This document shows positions 17,901-25,221 of a DNA stretch of 64,000 nucleotides, piece after piece (position 1 is the first letter of the stretch; each line of letters opens with the position of its first letter). The translations under genes were made by a program, and so were the position numbers. Below the pieces are notes generated by a model. The model searched no databases, was not told the DNA's origin, and saw only the letters and a list, made by a program, of their open reading frames with translations. This stretch comes from Microbacterium foliorum (GTDB taxonomy: Bacteria > Actinomycetota > Actinomycetes > Actinomycetales > Microbacteriaceae): the NCBI RefSeq assembly GCF_003367705.1, contig NZ_CP031425.1:806001-870000 (forward strand), in the 5' to 3' direction.

Positions 17901-18853
17901 GACGCACAGGCGACGACCGTCGCCTCGGTCGGCCCGTACGTGTTCCACACCTCGCGCCCCTCGGAGGCCAGCCGCGCCACCAGCTCGGGAGGGCACGCCT
18001 CGCCGCCGAAGATCAGCAGCCGCACGTTCTCGATCGCATCCTGCGGCCAGAGCGCTGCGAGGGTCGGCACCGTTGACACGACCGTGATGCCGTGGCCGAG
18101 CAGCCAGGGGCCGAGGTCCTCGCCGGAGCGCACGAGCGCCCGGGGTGCCGGCACGAGGCAGGCCCCGTGCCCCCAGGCCAGCCACATCTCCTCGCACGAT
18201 GCATCGAACGCGACCGACAGTCCGGCGAGCACGCGATCGCCCGGCCCGAGCGGCGCCTCCTGCAGGAAGAGGCGCGCCTCGGCGTCGACGAAGGCCGCGG
18301 CCGAGCGATGAGACACCGCCACGCCCTTGGGCACCCCGGTCGAACCCGAGGTGAAGATGATCCACGCGTCGTCGTCGGTGGTCGGCGGGGCGACGACCGG
18401 GATCGCGGAGGTGCTGGGGTGAGGGGACCCGCTGTCGAAGAGCGCGGCGGATGCGACCCCTTCTGCGGGGCGATAGCCCGCATCGGTGATCGCGCCGGCG
18501 ATGCCCGCCTCCCGGAACACGAGGTCCGCGCGCTCCTGGGGGTCATCGGCGTCGACCGGAACGTAGGCGGCGCCGGCCGCCATCGTGCCGAGGATCGCGA
18601 TGTACAGTTCGCGGCGCCCCGACGTCATCCTGATGCCGACCCGGTCGCCCTGCCGCACCCCGTTCTCGCGGAGCATGGCCGCGGTGCGCCACACCCGCGC
18701 GAGCAGTTCGGCATAGCTGAGCGCGCCGTCGCCGTCTTCGACCGCGGAGGCATCGGGGTACCGCGCCGTCGTGTCTCGCAGAACGTCGATCAGGGTGCGG
18801 GGGAGCGGTGCGTATGCGCCGCGATCCAGCGCCTCCTGCACGTCAGCGCGCAA
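14924..18853 (-). CDS. Pls/PosA-type membrane non-ribosomal peptide synthetase
   Basis: A 1309-residue protein with the plan of epsilon-poly-L-lysine synthetase (Pls, about 1320 residues). Residues 1-505 form an adenylation domain (FTSGSTGVPKG at 168-178, NTYGPTEA at 304-311, YRSGD at 387-391, core lysine K493). Residues ~515-585 form a thiolation domain (FFQLGGGSL, carrier Ser546). The rest alternates membrane helices with three left-handed beta-helix (hexapeptide) domains. There is no condensation or thioesterase domain, so such enzymes polymerise one amino acid. Aligned by eye to GrsA, the specificity code reads D-A-E-S-I-G-T-V-V-K; the acidic third position suits a basic amino acid such as lysine or ornithine. 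The start is uncertain (TTG at 18853, or GTG at 18841) and overlaps the upstream gene. Confidence 0.87.
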   Translation of the reverse strand: MRADVQEALDRGAYAPLPRTLIDVLRDTTARYPDASAVEDGDGALSYAELLARVWRTAAMLRENGVRQGDRVGIRMTSGRRELYIAILGTMAAGAAYVPVDADDPQERADLVFREAGIAGAITDAGYRPAEGVASAALFDSGSPHPSTSAIPVVAPPTTDDDAWIIFTSGSTGVPKGVAVSHRSAAAFVDAEARLFLQEAPLGPGDRVLAGLSVAFDASCEEMWLAWGHGACLVPAPRALVRSGEDLGPWLLGHGITVVSTVPTLAALWPQDAIENVRLLIFGGEACPPELVARLASEGREVWNTYGPTEATVVACASLMDGIGPVRIGLPLDGWSLAVVDAEGHRVADGEAGELIIGGVGLARYLDPAKDAEKYAPMPTLGWERAYRSGDVVRMEPEGLIFQGRADDQVKIGGRRIELGEVETALQALTSVSAAAVVVQKTDAGLPLLVGYVVPDEGFDRQTARSELAALLPAPLIPLLATVDDLPVRTSGKVDRAALPWPLDSGDAGDSSLSGTAAWLAEQWFAVLGIRPDDDDADFFQLGGGSLAAAQLVSRLRTRAPEFTMTDVYDLPRLRQMADAVDEEADDDDTEERVFSQPVPTPRRMQWVQTIAGLPLFVFTGIRWLLFLLAASWILRLSPGFEFLPDVPVWTVIVGLLVFVTPLGKMTIAAVAARLLLAGLRPGDYPRGGGVHLRLWLAEQIAQQVDPVGLAGAPWVVYYARALGARIHRDVDLHTVPPITGMLDIGPGASIEPEVDLTGYWIDGDTVRIGGIRIGADATIGARSTLAPGTKIGRGAEIAPGSAVFGRVRAKQRWAGSPAARIGGTSSPFAPGRPPTRVRWLWAYAASSALLGLLPVISLAAGAWILALGIRGSDSLLAAVPGILALLVPAVLLAGLVFAGLVLLFVRVLGLGLAEGVYPVRSRVAWQAWTTERLLDSARTFLFPLYSSIVTPIWLRALGADVGRDVEASTVLLIPTLATIADGAFLADDTMVATYELRGGWMRLRRARIGKRAFLGNSGMAAGGHNVPRDGLVAVLSVAPPKAKAGSSWLGSPAARLRRVVNDSDLERTYRPRASLRLARALWESCRIIPVFVTCAIGLSVMLALAAVVEHGGLGWAVALSSVVMLAAGAVAALVTTIAKWLIVGPIRAGEHPLWSSFVWRTEVSDTFTEMVAAPWFANAAAGTPALAIWLRSLGAKIGRGVWTDSYWLPEPDLVTLGDGATVNRGCVVQTHLFHDRVMSIDAVTLENGATLGPHSVILPAATIGADATVGPASLVMRGEFVPVGSRWSGNPIGPWRAVKVRSYQATDA

Positions 18854-19382
18854 GGAGATCGAGCAGTGCGGCCTTGGTCAGGCGCGAGTAACCGGTGCGG
18901 CCCTGAGCGCGCGCCAGTGCGCGGAGCTCGACGACTGTCCGCGCGGTCAGGTCGTGCGCAGCGGGGTTCTCGGCCGGCGTCTGCGGGGCCGAAGGCGCGG
19001 GGGCGGATGCGGCGGCTGCCGACTCCACGGAGGCGGATGCGGGGGCCGTCTTCTTCGCGGACTTCTTCTTTTCGGGAGCTTTCGTCTTCTCGCTCTTGTT
19101 CGCGGGCGCCGTCTTCGCCTCGGCAGCGGCGTGCAGCTTCGCACTCGCCTTCTGCAGCCGCTCCGTGGCGGCGACGGCGGACTTCGCGACCTTCTTCGGT
19201 TGATCGGCGACCTTCTTCTTCGAGACCTTCGAGGCGTCCTTCGCGTCCTCGACGAGAGGCTTGAGCTTCTTCGCCGACTTCGCCGGCAGGTTCTTGATCA
19301 GCTTCTTGGCGTCCTTCGCGGCACGTGCGGCGGCATCGATGGCCACCTCGGCGTCGCGGCGGGCTGCGGTCTTCTTGGCCAT
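18843..19382 (-). CDS. Lys/Ala-rich protein with C-terminal Rho_N (SAP-like) domain
   Basis: A 179-residue, highly basic, low-complexity protein (KKTAARRDAEV at the start, many AKDAKK and KKK runs), ending in a compact ~35-residue Rho termination factor N-domain/SAP-like fold (LTARTVVELRALARAQGRTGYSRLTKAALLDLLA). Such domains bind nucleic acid, so it may be a histone-like DNA- or RNA-binding protein. A GAGGAG Shine-Dalgarno 8 nt upstream fixes the ATG. Its stop overlaps the start of the synthetase gene, making it the first gene of the synthetase operon. A link to peptide synthesis is not obvious. Confidence 0.78.
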   Translation of the reverse strand: MAKKTAARRDAEVAIDAAARAAKDAKKLIKNLPAKSAKKLKPLVEDAKDASKVSKKKVADQPKKVAKSAVAATERLQKASAKLHAAAEAKTAPANKSEKTKAPEKKKSAKKTAPASASVESAAAASAPAPSAPQTPAENPAAHDLTARTVVELRALARAQGRTGYSRLTKAALLDLLAR

Positions 19383-19520
19383 GATCGGGTCTCCTCTGAA
19401 TCCGGAGCACGTCGGCTCGGGCTTTCGGCACAGAGGATACTCAGGCAAGGTGAACAATCGGTGCTCCAGGTACCGTGATCGGCGTCGCGATCCGAGCTGT
19501 AACACGGCCGTCATATTCGG

Positions 19521-19543
19521 TCACACTTGCAACACAAATGTGA
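19521..19543. promoter_or_regulatory. Candidate operator upstream of the amino-acid ABC operon
   Basis: TCACACTT and AAATGTGA form an inverted repeat (7 of 8 positions pair) with a 7-nt spacer, in the gap between the Rho_N gene and the ABC operon. A TTGCAA that could act as -35 lies inside it. The gap is unusually AT-rich for this window. No cognate regulator is encoded nearby. Confidence 0.4.
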
Positions 19544-19645
19544 TCCGCAGAACACTGCCCGGGGCGGGCTCGGCAGGAGCGCGCGTGTTTAGATGTTCTC
19601 CTACCCGCCCGTGAGCAACACACCCCTCACTTTTCAGGAGCTGAC

Positions 19646-20461
19646 ATGCAGCGTCGCAACATCATCGCCGGGATCGCGCTCGCCGCGACCGCCACCCTCG
19701 CCCTTGCCGGTTGTGCGGGCGGCGCAGGAAGCGGCGGATCCGGTGAGCCGGCGGCGGGCGACGAGTACGACCTCGTCGAGGCCGGCACGCTCACGGTCTG
19801 CTCCGACATCCCGTACGCGCCCTTCGAGTTCGAGGGCGGCGACAACGGCACCGGGTACACCGGCTTCGACATCGACCTGCTCGACGCGATCGCGAAGGAG
19901 CTCGACCTGAAGCTCGCGGTGCAGGACGTCGGCTTCGACGCGCTGCAGTCCGGCACCACGCTCGCGGCCGGCACCTGCGATGTCGGGGCGTCGGCGATGA
20001 CGATCAACGACGAGCGCAAAGCGAACATCGATTTCTCTGATCCTTACGTGGATTCGATGCAGTCCCTGTTGGTCCGAACCGATTCCGGCATTAAGTCGAT
20101 CGACGACCTGTCGGGCAAGAACGTCGGTGTGCAGCAGGGCACCACGGGCGAGTCGTACGCGACCGAGAATGCCAAGGGCGCGGAGCTCGTCCAGTACCCC
20201 TCCGACGGCGAGTTGTGGCCGGCGATGCAGGCGGGGCAGATCGATGCCATCCTTCAGGACCAGCCCGTGAACTACGTTCACGAGCAGGCCGACTCTGCAT
20301 ACAAGATCGTCGAGACTTACGCCACCGATGAGTCCTATGGCTTTGCTTTCGCAAAGGGCGAAAAAGATGCGCTCATTGAGGCGGTCAATACGGCTCTCCA
20401 GGATCTCCGGGATGACGGCACGTACCAGGAGATCTTTGACAAGTATCTTGCGGTGAAGTGA
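19646..20461 (+). CDS. Polar amino-acid ABC transporter, substrate-binding lipoprotein
   Basis: A 271-residue family 3 solute-binding protein. The signal peptide ends in the lipobox LALAGC, so it should be anchored to the outer face of the membrane. The bilobed amino-acid-binding pattern is visible from LTVCSDIPYAPFEF, through GFDIDLLDAIAKEL and DFSDPYVDSMQSLL, to LDDLSGKNVGVQQGTT-like and FAFAKGEKDALIEAVNTAL segments. The substrate may be a polar amino acid or opine. An AGGAG Shine-Dalgarno precedes the ATG. The second half of the gene (from about 20015) uses many A/T-ending codons, unlike the first half and the neighbours. Confidence 0.92.
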   Translation: MQRRNIIAGIALAATATLALAGCAGGAGSGGSGEPAAGDEYDLVEAGTLTVCSDIPYAPFEFEGGDNGTGYTGFDIDLLDAIAKELDLKLAVQDVGFDALQSGTTLAAGTCDVGASAMTINDERKANIDFSDPYVDSMQSLLVRTDSGIKSIDDLSGKNVGVQQGTTGESYATENAKGAELVQYPSDGELWPAMQAGQIDAILQDQPVNYVHEQADSAYKIVETYATDESYGFAFAKGEKDALIEAVNTALQDLRDDGTYQEIFDKYLAVK

Positions 20462-20501
20462 CCGGGTCCGGACTGGAGCTGGAACAGAGAGGACCTTGAC
20501 A

Positions 20502-21299
20502 ATGGCGTTGAGGCGCACCACGAAGAGCAAGCTGTACCGGTACACCGTCTACGCGGTGCTGATCGCGATCGTCGTCTGGGCGGCGGTCAGCACCGACTGG
20601 GCGAAGATCGGGCCGCTGTTCTTCAACCCCGAGATCGCGGCGAAGATGTTCCCCGGGATCATCACGACCGCACTCGTCAACACGCTGTGGTTCACCGCTG
20701 TCGCGTTCGTCGCCGGGCTCCTGCTGGGGGTCGTGCTCGCGCTGCTGAAGCTGTCGAGCATCGGGCCGTTCCGATGGATCGCCACGGCCTGGATCGAGCT
20801 GTTCCGCGGGCTTCCCGCGATCCTCACGATCTTCGGCGTGGCCTTCATCCTACCGATCGCACTGGGCATCTCGGGGCGTGACCTCGGCGGTCCGGTCGTG
20901 CTCGGTCTCGTCGGCCTCATCCTCGTCGCGTCGGCGTACATGGCCGAGACGATCCGCGCCGGCATCCAGGCGGTCCCGAAGGGGCAGACCGAGGCTGCGC
21001 GCTCGCTCGGCATGTCTCCGATGAAGACCACGTTCTGGATCATCGTGCCGCAGGGATTCCGCATCATCATCCCGCCGCTCACGAATGAGTTCGTGCTGCT
21101 GCTGAAGGACACGTCGCTGCTCTTCGTCGCGGGAACGTTCATCTGGTCGAAGGAGCTCACCAACTTCGCCCGAGACGCCGCGACGCAGAACACGAACGCG
21201 ACGCCGCTGATCATGGCGGCGATCCTGTACCTGATCGTGACGATCCCCCTCACGCGCTTCAGCGCGTACCTGGAACGACGGATGGCGAAGCAGCGATGA
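20502..21299 (+). CDS. Polar amino-acid ABC transporter permease
   Basis: A 265-residue integral membrane protein of the HisMQ/GlnP family. The cytoplasmic EAA loop that contacts the ATPase is visible as [24 protein letters not shown], and the N-terminal [21 protein letters not shown] pattern is typical. About five membrane segments are predicted by eye. The ATG at 20502 follows AGAGAGGA at good spacing; a TTG six bases earlier is less likely. Its stop overlaps the ATPase start by 4 nt. As the only permease here, it probably forms a homodimer. Confidence 0.94.
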   Translation: MALRRTTKSKLYRYTVYAVLIAIVVWAAVSTDWAKIGPLFFNPEIAAKMFPGIITTALVNTLWFTAVAFVAGLLLGVVLALLKLSSIGPFRWIATAWIELFRGLPAILTIFGVAFILPIALGISGRDLGGPVVLGLVGLILVASAYMAETIRAGIQAVPKGQTEAARSLGMSPMKTTFWIIVPQGFRIIIPPLTNEFVLLLKDTSLLFVAGTFIWSKELTNFARDAATQNTNATPLIMAAILYLIVTIPLTRFSAYLERRMAKQR

Positions 21300-22051
21300 T
21301 CACCGATCTGATTGATGTCCACGCTCCGGCGATCGACCTGCAGGGGCTCGTCAAGAGCTTCGGCGACAACGAGGTGCTCAAAGGCATCGACCTCACCGTC
21401 ACCGCGGGCGAGGTGGTCTGCATCATCGGCCCCTCCGGCTCCGGCAAGTCGACGCTGCTGCGCTCGGTGAACCTGCTCGAAGAGCCGACAGGCGGCAAGG
21501 TGCTGATCGAGGGGATCGACATCACCGACCCCGACGTCGACATCGACCGGGTGCGCACACGCATCGGCATGGTGTTCCAGAGCTTCAACCTGTTCCCGCA
21601 CCTCGATGTGATGGGCAACCTCATGATCGCGCAGCAGCGCGTGAAGAAGCGCTCCAAGGCCGAGGCCGAGAAGATCGCGAAGGAGATGCTGGGGCGTGTC
21701 GGACTCGCCGAGAAGGCGGACGCTTTCCCCGGTCACCTGTCGGGCGGCCAGCAGCAGCGCGTCGCGATCGCCCGCGCGTTGTGCATGAATCCCGACATGA
21801 TGCTGTTCGACGAGCCGACGTCGGCCCTCGATCCCGAGCTGGTGGGCGAAGTGCTGCAGGTCATGCGCTCGCTCGCCGACGAGGGGATGACGATGCTCGT
21901 CGTCACGCACGAGATGGGCTTCGCCCGGGAGGTGGGGTCGCGCCTGATCTTCATGGACGGCGGACACATCGTCGAAGAGGGTGACCCGCGTGAGGTGCTC
22001 GCCAACCCGCAGCATCCGCGCACGCAGGACTTCCTGGCTCGCGTGCTCTGA
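21296..22051 (+). CDS. Polar amino-acid ABC transporter ATPase
   Basis: A 251-residue GlnQ-type ATPase that powers uptake by the two preceding gene products. Walker A is GPSGSGKST, the Q-loop lies in [11 protein letters not shown], the signature is LSGGQQQR, and Walker B with catalytic Glu is [12 protein letters not shown], followed by the H-loop in VVTHEMGFA. The ATG overlaps the permease stop as ATGA. A strong hairpin 26 nt after the stop closes the operon. Confidence 0.96.
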   Translation: MITDLIDVHAPAIDLQGLVKSFGDNEVLKGIDLTVTAGEVVCIIGPSGSGKSTLLRSVNLLEEPTGGKVLIEGIDITDPDVDIDRVRTRIGMVFQSFNLFPHLDVMGNLMIAQQRVKKRSKAEAEKIAKEMLGRVGLAEKADAFPGHLSGGQQQRVAIARALCMNPDMMLFDEPTSALDPELVGEVLQVMRSLADEGMTMLVVTHEMGFAREVGSRLIFMDGGHIVEEGDPREVLANPQHPRTQDFLARVL

Positions 22052-22076
22052 GCCGCGGTCGAACGGCCCTCACCAT

Positions 22077-22119
22077 ACACAGACCCCCTCCTGCGCGATG
22101 TACAGGAGGGGGTCTGTGT
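22077..22119. terminator. Strong hairpin terminator after the amino-acid ABC operon
   Basis: A perfect 17-bp inverted repeat (arms ACACAGACCCCCTCCTG and CAGGAGGGGGTCTGTGT) with a 9-nt loop. It sits between convergent genes and can serve both the ABC operon and the small DUF1508 gene. Confidence 0.88.
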
Positions 22120-22138
22120 GTGCGGTGCGGAGTCGCGG

Positions 22139-22318
22139 TCAGTCGAGTTCGACGACCGTGGCTCCCGGCGCGTTGGTCTTCACCGACTCGACGCCGTTCT
22201 TCGCGGCGGACAGCGTGGTGTAGCTCTCGCTCGACGCGATGACCTCGCCGTTGCCGGCCTTCAGCCGGAACCGATGACCACCGGCGCTGTCGGTGTACAG
22301 CTCGAACTTGCCTGCCAT
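22139..22318 (-). CDS. YegP-like DUF1508 protein
   Basis: A complete 59-residue DUF1508 protein: MAGKFELYTDSAGGHRFRLKA-type opening, then GEVIASSESYTTLSAAKNG and ESVKTNAPGA, which is one copy of the repeat that occurs twice in E. coli YegP. The family is a small beta-rich fold of unknown function, sometimes tied to stress. GAAAGGA lies just upstream of the ATG. It is transcribed separately from the ABC genes 85 nt upstream or at the end of their transcript. Confidence 0.88.
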   Translation of the reverse strand: MAGKFELYTDSAGGHRFRLKAGNGEVIASSESYTTLSAAKNGVESVKTNAPGATVVELD

Positions 22319-22403
22319 GAGGTGTCCTTTCTCGACGGTGAGGAGGGAACGAGGCCCTCGAGCATCACGGTATCTCGGAGTACCGGCCAGCGATAGGGCT
22401 CGC

Positions 22404-23483
22404 TCAACCCCGTGGATGCACGGCGACCGGCTCGGGGGCGACCGCGATCCGCACGTGATCGCCGAACGCGGGGTGGATGCCGGGGGCGTGCTGCAGCCGC
22501 ACCAGCTCACCCGACTCGGTGCGCACGAGCGTGCGGCGCATGCTGCCGAGGAACGTGCTCTCCTGCACGAGCGCGTCCGTCGCGGCATCCGCCTCGGACG
22601 CGAAGTGCACGTTCTCGGGCCGAAGGAACACATCGACGGGACCGTCGGCCGGCGAACGCAGGGGCAGCCGCTGTCCCCACACCACGACGTGATCTCCCTC
22701 GGCGACGCCGGAGACGATGCTGGAGAGACCGACGAATGCCGCCACTCCCGCTGTCGACGGCGACGTGTACAGCTGCTCGGGGGTGCCGATCTGCTCGATC
22801 ATGCCCGCGTTCATCACCGCGATCCGATCCGACACCGCCAGCGCCTCCTCCTGGTCGTGGGTGACGAAGACGGTGGTGATGCCGAGGCGCAGCTGGATCC
22901 GACGGATCTCGTCGCGCAGCTGCACACGCACCTTCGCGTCGAGGGCCGACAGCGGCTCGTCGAGCAGCAGCACCTTGGGCTCCGTCACCAATGCGCGGGC
23001 GAGCGCCACGCGCTGCTGCTGCCCGCCCGACAGCTGGTGCGGGAAGCGATCGGCGAAGTCGGCGAGTCCGACGAGGGCGAGGGCATCGAGGGCGCGCGCG
23101 GCGGCATCCGCTTTGCCGACACCACGGCGGCGGAGACCGAAGGCCGTGTTCTCGACCACCCGCAGATGCGGGAAGAGCGAGTACGACTGGAAGACCATGC
23201 CGATGTCGCGCTTGTTGGTGGGCACGCGGGAGACGTCGCTTCCGCCGAGGAGCACAGCGCCGCCGTCGAGGCCCTCGAGCCCGGCCAGCACGCGCAGGAG
23301 GGTCGTCTTTCCGCACCCGGACGGGCCGAGCAGCGACACGAACTCGCCCGGCGCGATGTCGAGGTCGACGCCGTGCAGCACGGTGGTGCCGGAGTAGCTC
23401 TTCACGATGCCCTGCAGCTGCACGCGAGTGCCCTCGCCGGCTTCGGCGAGCAGCGTGTTGTCGGCGGTCTCGGGGAGGGTCAT
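22404..23483 (-). CDS. PotA-like ABC transporter ATPase with TOBE domain
   Basis: A 359-residue ATPase. Residues ~15-245 form the nucleotide-binding domain (GPSGCGKTT Walker A, VFQSYSLFPHL Q-loop, LSGGQQQR signature, VLLLDEPLSALD Walker B, FVTHDQEEA H-loop). The remainder is a TOBE-type regulatory domain (VDVFLRPENVHF), typical of the spermidine/putrescine, iron and sugar importers. It is the last gene of a four-gene operon read leftwards (binding protein, two permeases, ATPase), each junction overlapping by 4 nt. The substrate is not resolved; polyamine or ferric iron are the usual ones for this architecture. Confidence 0.94.
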   Translation of the reverse strand: MTLPETADNTLLAEAGEGTRVQLQGIVKSYSGTTVLHGVDLDIAPGEFVSLLGPSGCGKTTLLRVLAGLEGLDGGAVLLGGSDVSRVPTNKRDIGMVFQSYSLFPHLRVVENTAFGLRRRGVGKADAAARALDALALVGLADFADRFPHQLSGGQQQRVALARALVTEPKVLLLDEPLSALDAKVRVQLRDEIRRIQLRLGITTVFVTHDQEEALAVSDRIAVMNAGMIEQIGTPEQLYTSPSTAGVAAFVGLSSIVSGVAEGDHVVVWGQRLPLRSPADGPVDVFLRPENVHFASEADAATDALVQESTFLGSMRRTLVRTESGELVRLQHAPGIHPAFGDHVRIAVAPEPVAVHPRG

Positions 23484-24274
23484 GACTGGGCCTTTCGGGT
23501 GCCGCGGGCGACGCGGCCGATGAGGAGCAGGAGCAGGAAGACGAACAGCAGAGCCAGCAGCGTGAAGATCGCGGGAGCGTAGGGATCCTGCTTGTTCACG
23601 ACGACCATGGCGGTCTGGAACACCTGGCGGTTCAGCAGCGAGGCGATCGTGAACTCGCCGAGCACGACGGCGATCGAGATGAGCGAGGCCGCCAGCAGTC
23701 CCTGACGCAGGTTCGGTGCGAGGACCTTGAGCACCACGGTCGGCCAGCTCGCGCCCAGGGAACGCGCGGCCTCGGCGAGCGTGCGCAGATCGGCGGCGTC
23801 TATCGATGCCTGGATCGAGCGATAGGCGAACGGGAGAACCGTGATGCCGTAGGCGAAGGCGAGCGTCCAGGTGCCGGTGCCGAGCGTGCGGCCGATCTGG
23901 AGGTAGATGGGTGCGAGCCCGACCACGAGCACGATCGCGGGGATCGAGATCGGCAGCAGCACGGCGAACTCGAAGGCGGGGCGGAGCCTGCCGAAGCGCA
24001 GGTTCACCAGGATCATGGTCGGTGCGAGCAGCAGGAGAACGATCGCCACCGTGACGAGGGCGAGGACGAGCGAGTTGCCCAGCCCCATCCAGATCGGTCG
24101 GATCGCGGCGGACTTCGCCGGGTCGAACAGGGCCGCCCAGCGTTCGAAGCCGAGGCTGCCGTCGGTCTGGCGCAGCGTGTAGAGAAAGGTCGAGATCAGC
24201 GGGATCGCGAAGAAGGCTCCGACGAGGATGCCGATGATCCACCGGGTCACGGGGGAGGGAGCGAGACGGTTCAC
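23480..24274 (-). CDS. ABC transporter permease (PotC-like)
   Basis: A 264-residue permease with about six membrane helices and the EAA loop EAARSLGASWPTVVLKVLAPNLR. The second GTG (24274) was chosen: its TGA overlap with the preceding permease and a GAGG 8 nt upstream fit better than the GTG at 24283. It pairs with the neighbouring permease to form the membrane channel of a PotBC-like importer. Confidence 0.91.
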   Translation of the reverse strand: MNRLAPSPVTRWIIGILVGAFFAIPLISTFLYTLRQTDGSLGFERWAALFDPAKSAAIRPIWMGLGNSLVLALVTVAIVLLLLAPTMILVNLRFGRLRPAFEFAVLLPISIPAIVLVVGLAPIYLQIGRTLGTGTWTLAFAYGITVLPFAYRSIQASIDAADLRTLAEAARSLGASWPTVVLKVLAPNLRQGLLAASLISIAVVLGEFTIASLLNRQVFQTAMVVVNKQDPYAPAIFTLLALLFVFLLLLLIGRVARGTRKAQS

Positions 24275-25221
24275 GACTGCCACCTCGCTGCGCGACGCTG
24301 GATGAGCGAGTAGAGGGCCATGACGACTCCGACGATGACGATCATGCCGAGCGCGAGAGCGCCGGCGAGGTTCTCTCGACCCAGCACTGTCTCACTCGTC
24401 AGCGCCGCGCGGATCTGCAGCGGCACGATCTGCGAACCCTGGCTGGCGAGGGCGGCGGCGGTCGCGTACGACGAGAACGCGTTGGCGAACAGCAGCAGCA
24501 GGCTGGCCAGGAACGACGGGGCGAGCACCGGGATGCCGATGCGCAGCCAGAAGCTGGAGCGGGTGCCGCCCAGCGTGAGGTTCGCCTCGGCCCACTGCGG
24601 CTTGAGCGCGGCGAGGGCGGGCATGAAGGTGATCACCATGAGCGGGATCTGGAAGTAGATGTAAGGCAGGATCAGACCCGGCAGCTCGTAGAGCCAGGTG
24701 CCGTTCGCGAAGATGTCGATGCCGAACGCGTCCTGCAGGAACAGCTTCAGCACGCCCTGGATGCCGATCGTGGCGATGAAGGCGAACGCGAGCATGACAC
24801 CGCCGAACTGGGCGAGCACGCCCGCTGCGGCATCCACCGTCGAGCGGACGACGCCCTCGGGGTTCATGCCGAGGAGGGCATAGCAGACGAGGGCCCCGAC
24901 GATCGCGCCGACCACGGCGGTCAGCAGCGACAGCCCGGCGGAGTTCGCGAAGGTGGTGAGCACGACGGGATCGACCAGAGCCGACACGTTGCCGAGGGTG
25001 AAGGCGCCGTCCTTCGTGAAGAACCCCGAGCCGATGGCCAGAACGGTCGGCACGGCGAGGAACAGCAGCACATACGCGGCGAAGGGCACGAGCCCCAACC
25101 AGGCGGCGGACGGCGCGGAGCGCTGGGCCCGCGACGTCGTCGCGGACCCAGCGCTGTGCGCTGCGGGGGAGACGGGGGCGGATGCCGTGGCATCCGCCCC
25201 CGCAGCGGTGGCAGTGGTCAC
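24271..25221 (-). CDS. ABC transporter permease (PotB-like)
   Basis: A 316-residue permease with an unusually long, Ala-rich hydrophilic N-terminus (about 35 residues) before the first membrane helix (WLGLVPFAAYVLLFLAVPT). The EAA-loop equivalent is EANLTLGGTRSSFWLRIGIPVLAPS. The GTG start overlaps the stop of the binding-protein gene by 4 nt. A perfect 13-bp inverted repeat lies inside the first 50 nt of the coding sequence and could fold in the mRNA just after the start. Confidence 0.91.
   Translation of the reverse strand: MTTATAAGADATASAPVSPAAHSAGSATTSRAQRSAPSAAWLGLVPFAAYVLLFLAVPTVLAIGSGFFTKDGAFTLGNVSALVDPVVLTTFANSAGLSLLTAVVGAIVGALVCYALLGMNPEGVVRSTVDAAAGVLAQFGGVMLAFAFIATIGIQGVLKLFLQDAFGIDIFANGTWLYELPGLILPYIYFQIPLMVITFMPALAALKPQWAEANLTLGGTRSSFWLRIGIPVLAPSFLASLLLLFANAFSSYATAAALASQGSQIVPLQIRAALTSETVLGRENLAGALALGMIVIVGVVMALYSLIQRRAARWQS
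25174..25201. repeat. Perfect 13-bp inverted repeat inside the 5' end of the permease gene
   Basis: The arms GGGGGCGGATGCC and GGCATCCGCCCCC are separated by GT only. The repeat occupies nt 21-48 of the coding sequence and gives a very stable mRNA hairpin just behind the initiation site. It is built from two facing copies of the 9-mer GGCATCCGC that recurs through the window. Confidence 0.85.

Noticed and set aside
15888..18365. Long open frame on the minus strand overlapping the synthetase gene
   Set aside because: It is an alternate frame of the same strand as the real gene; its translation is Arg/Gly/Ala-rich with no family signal, as expected for high-GC DNA.
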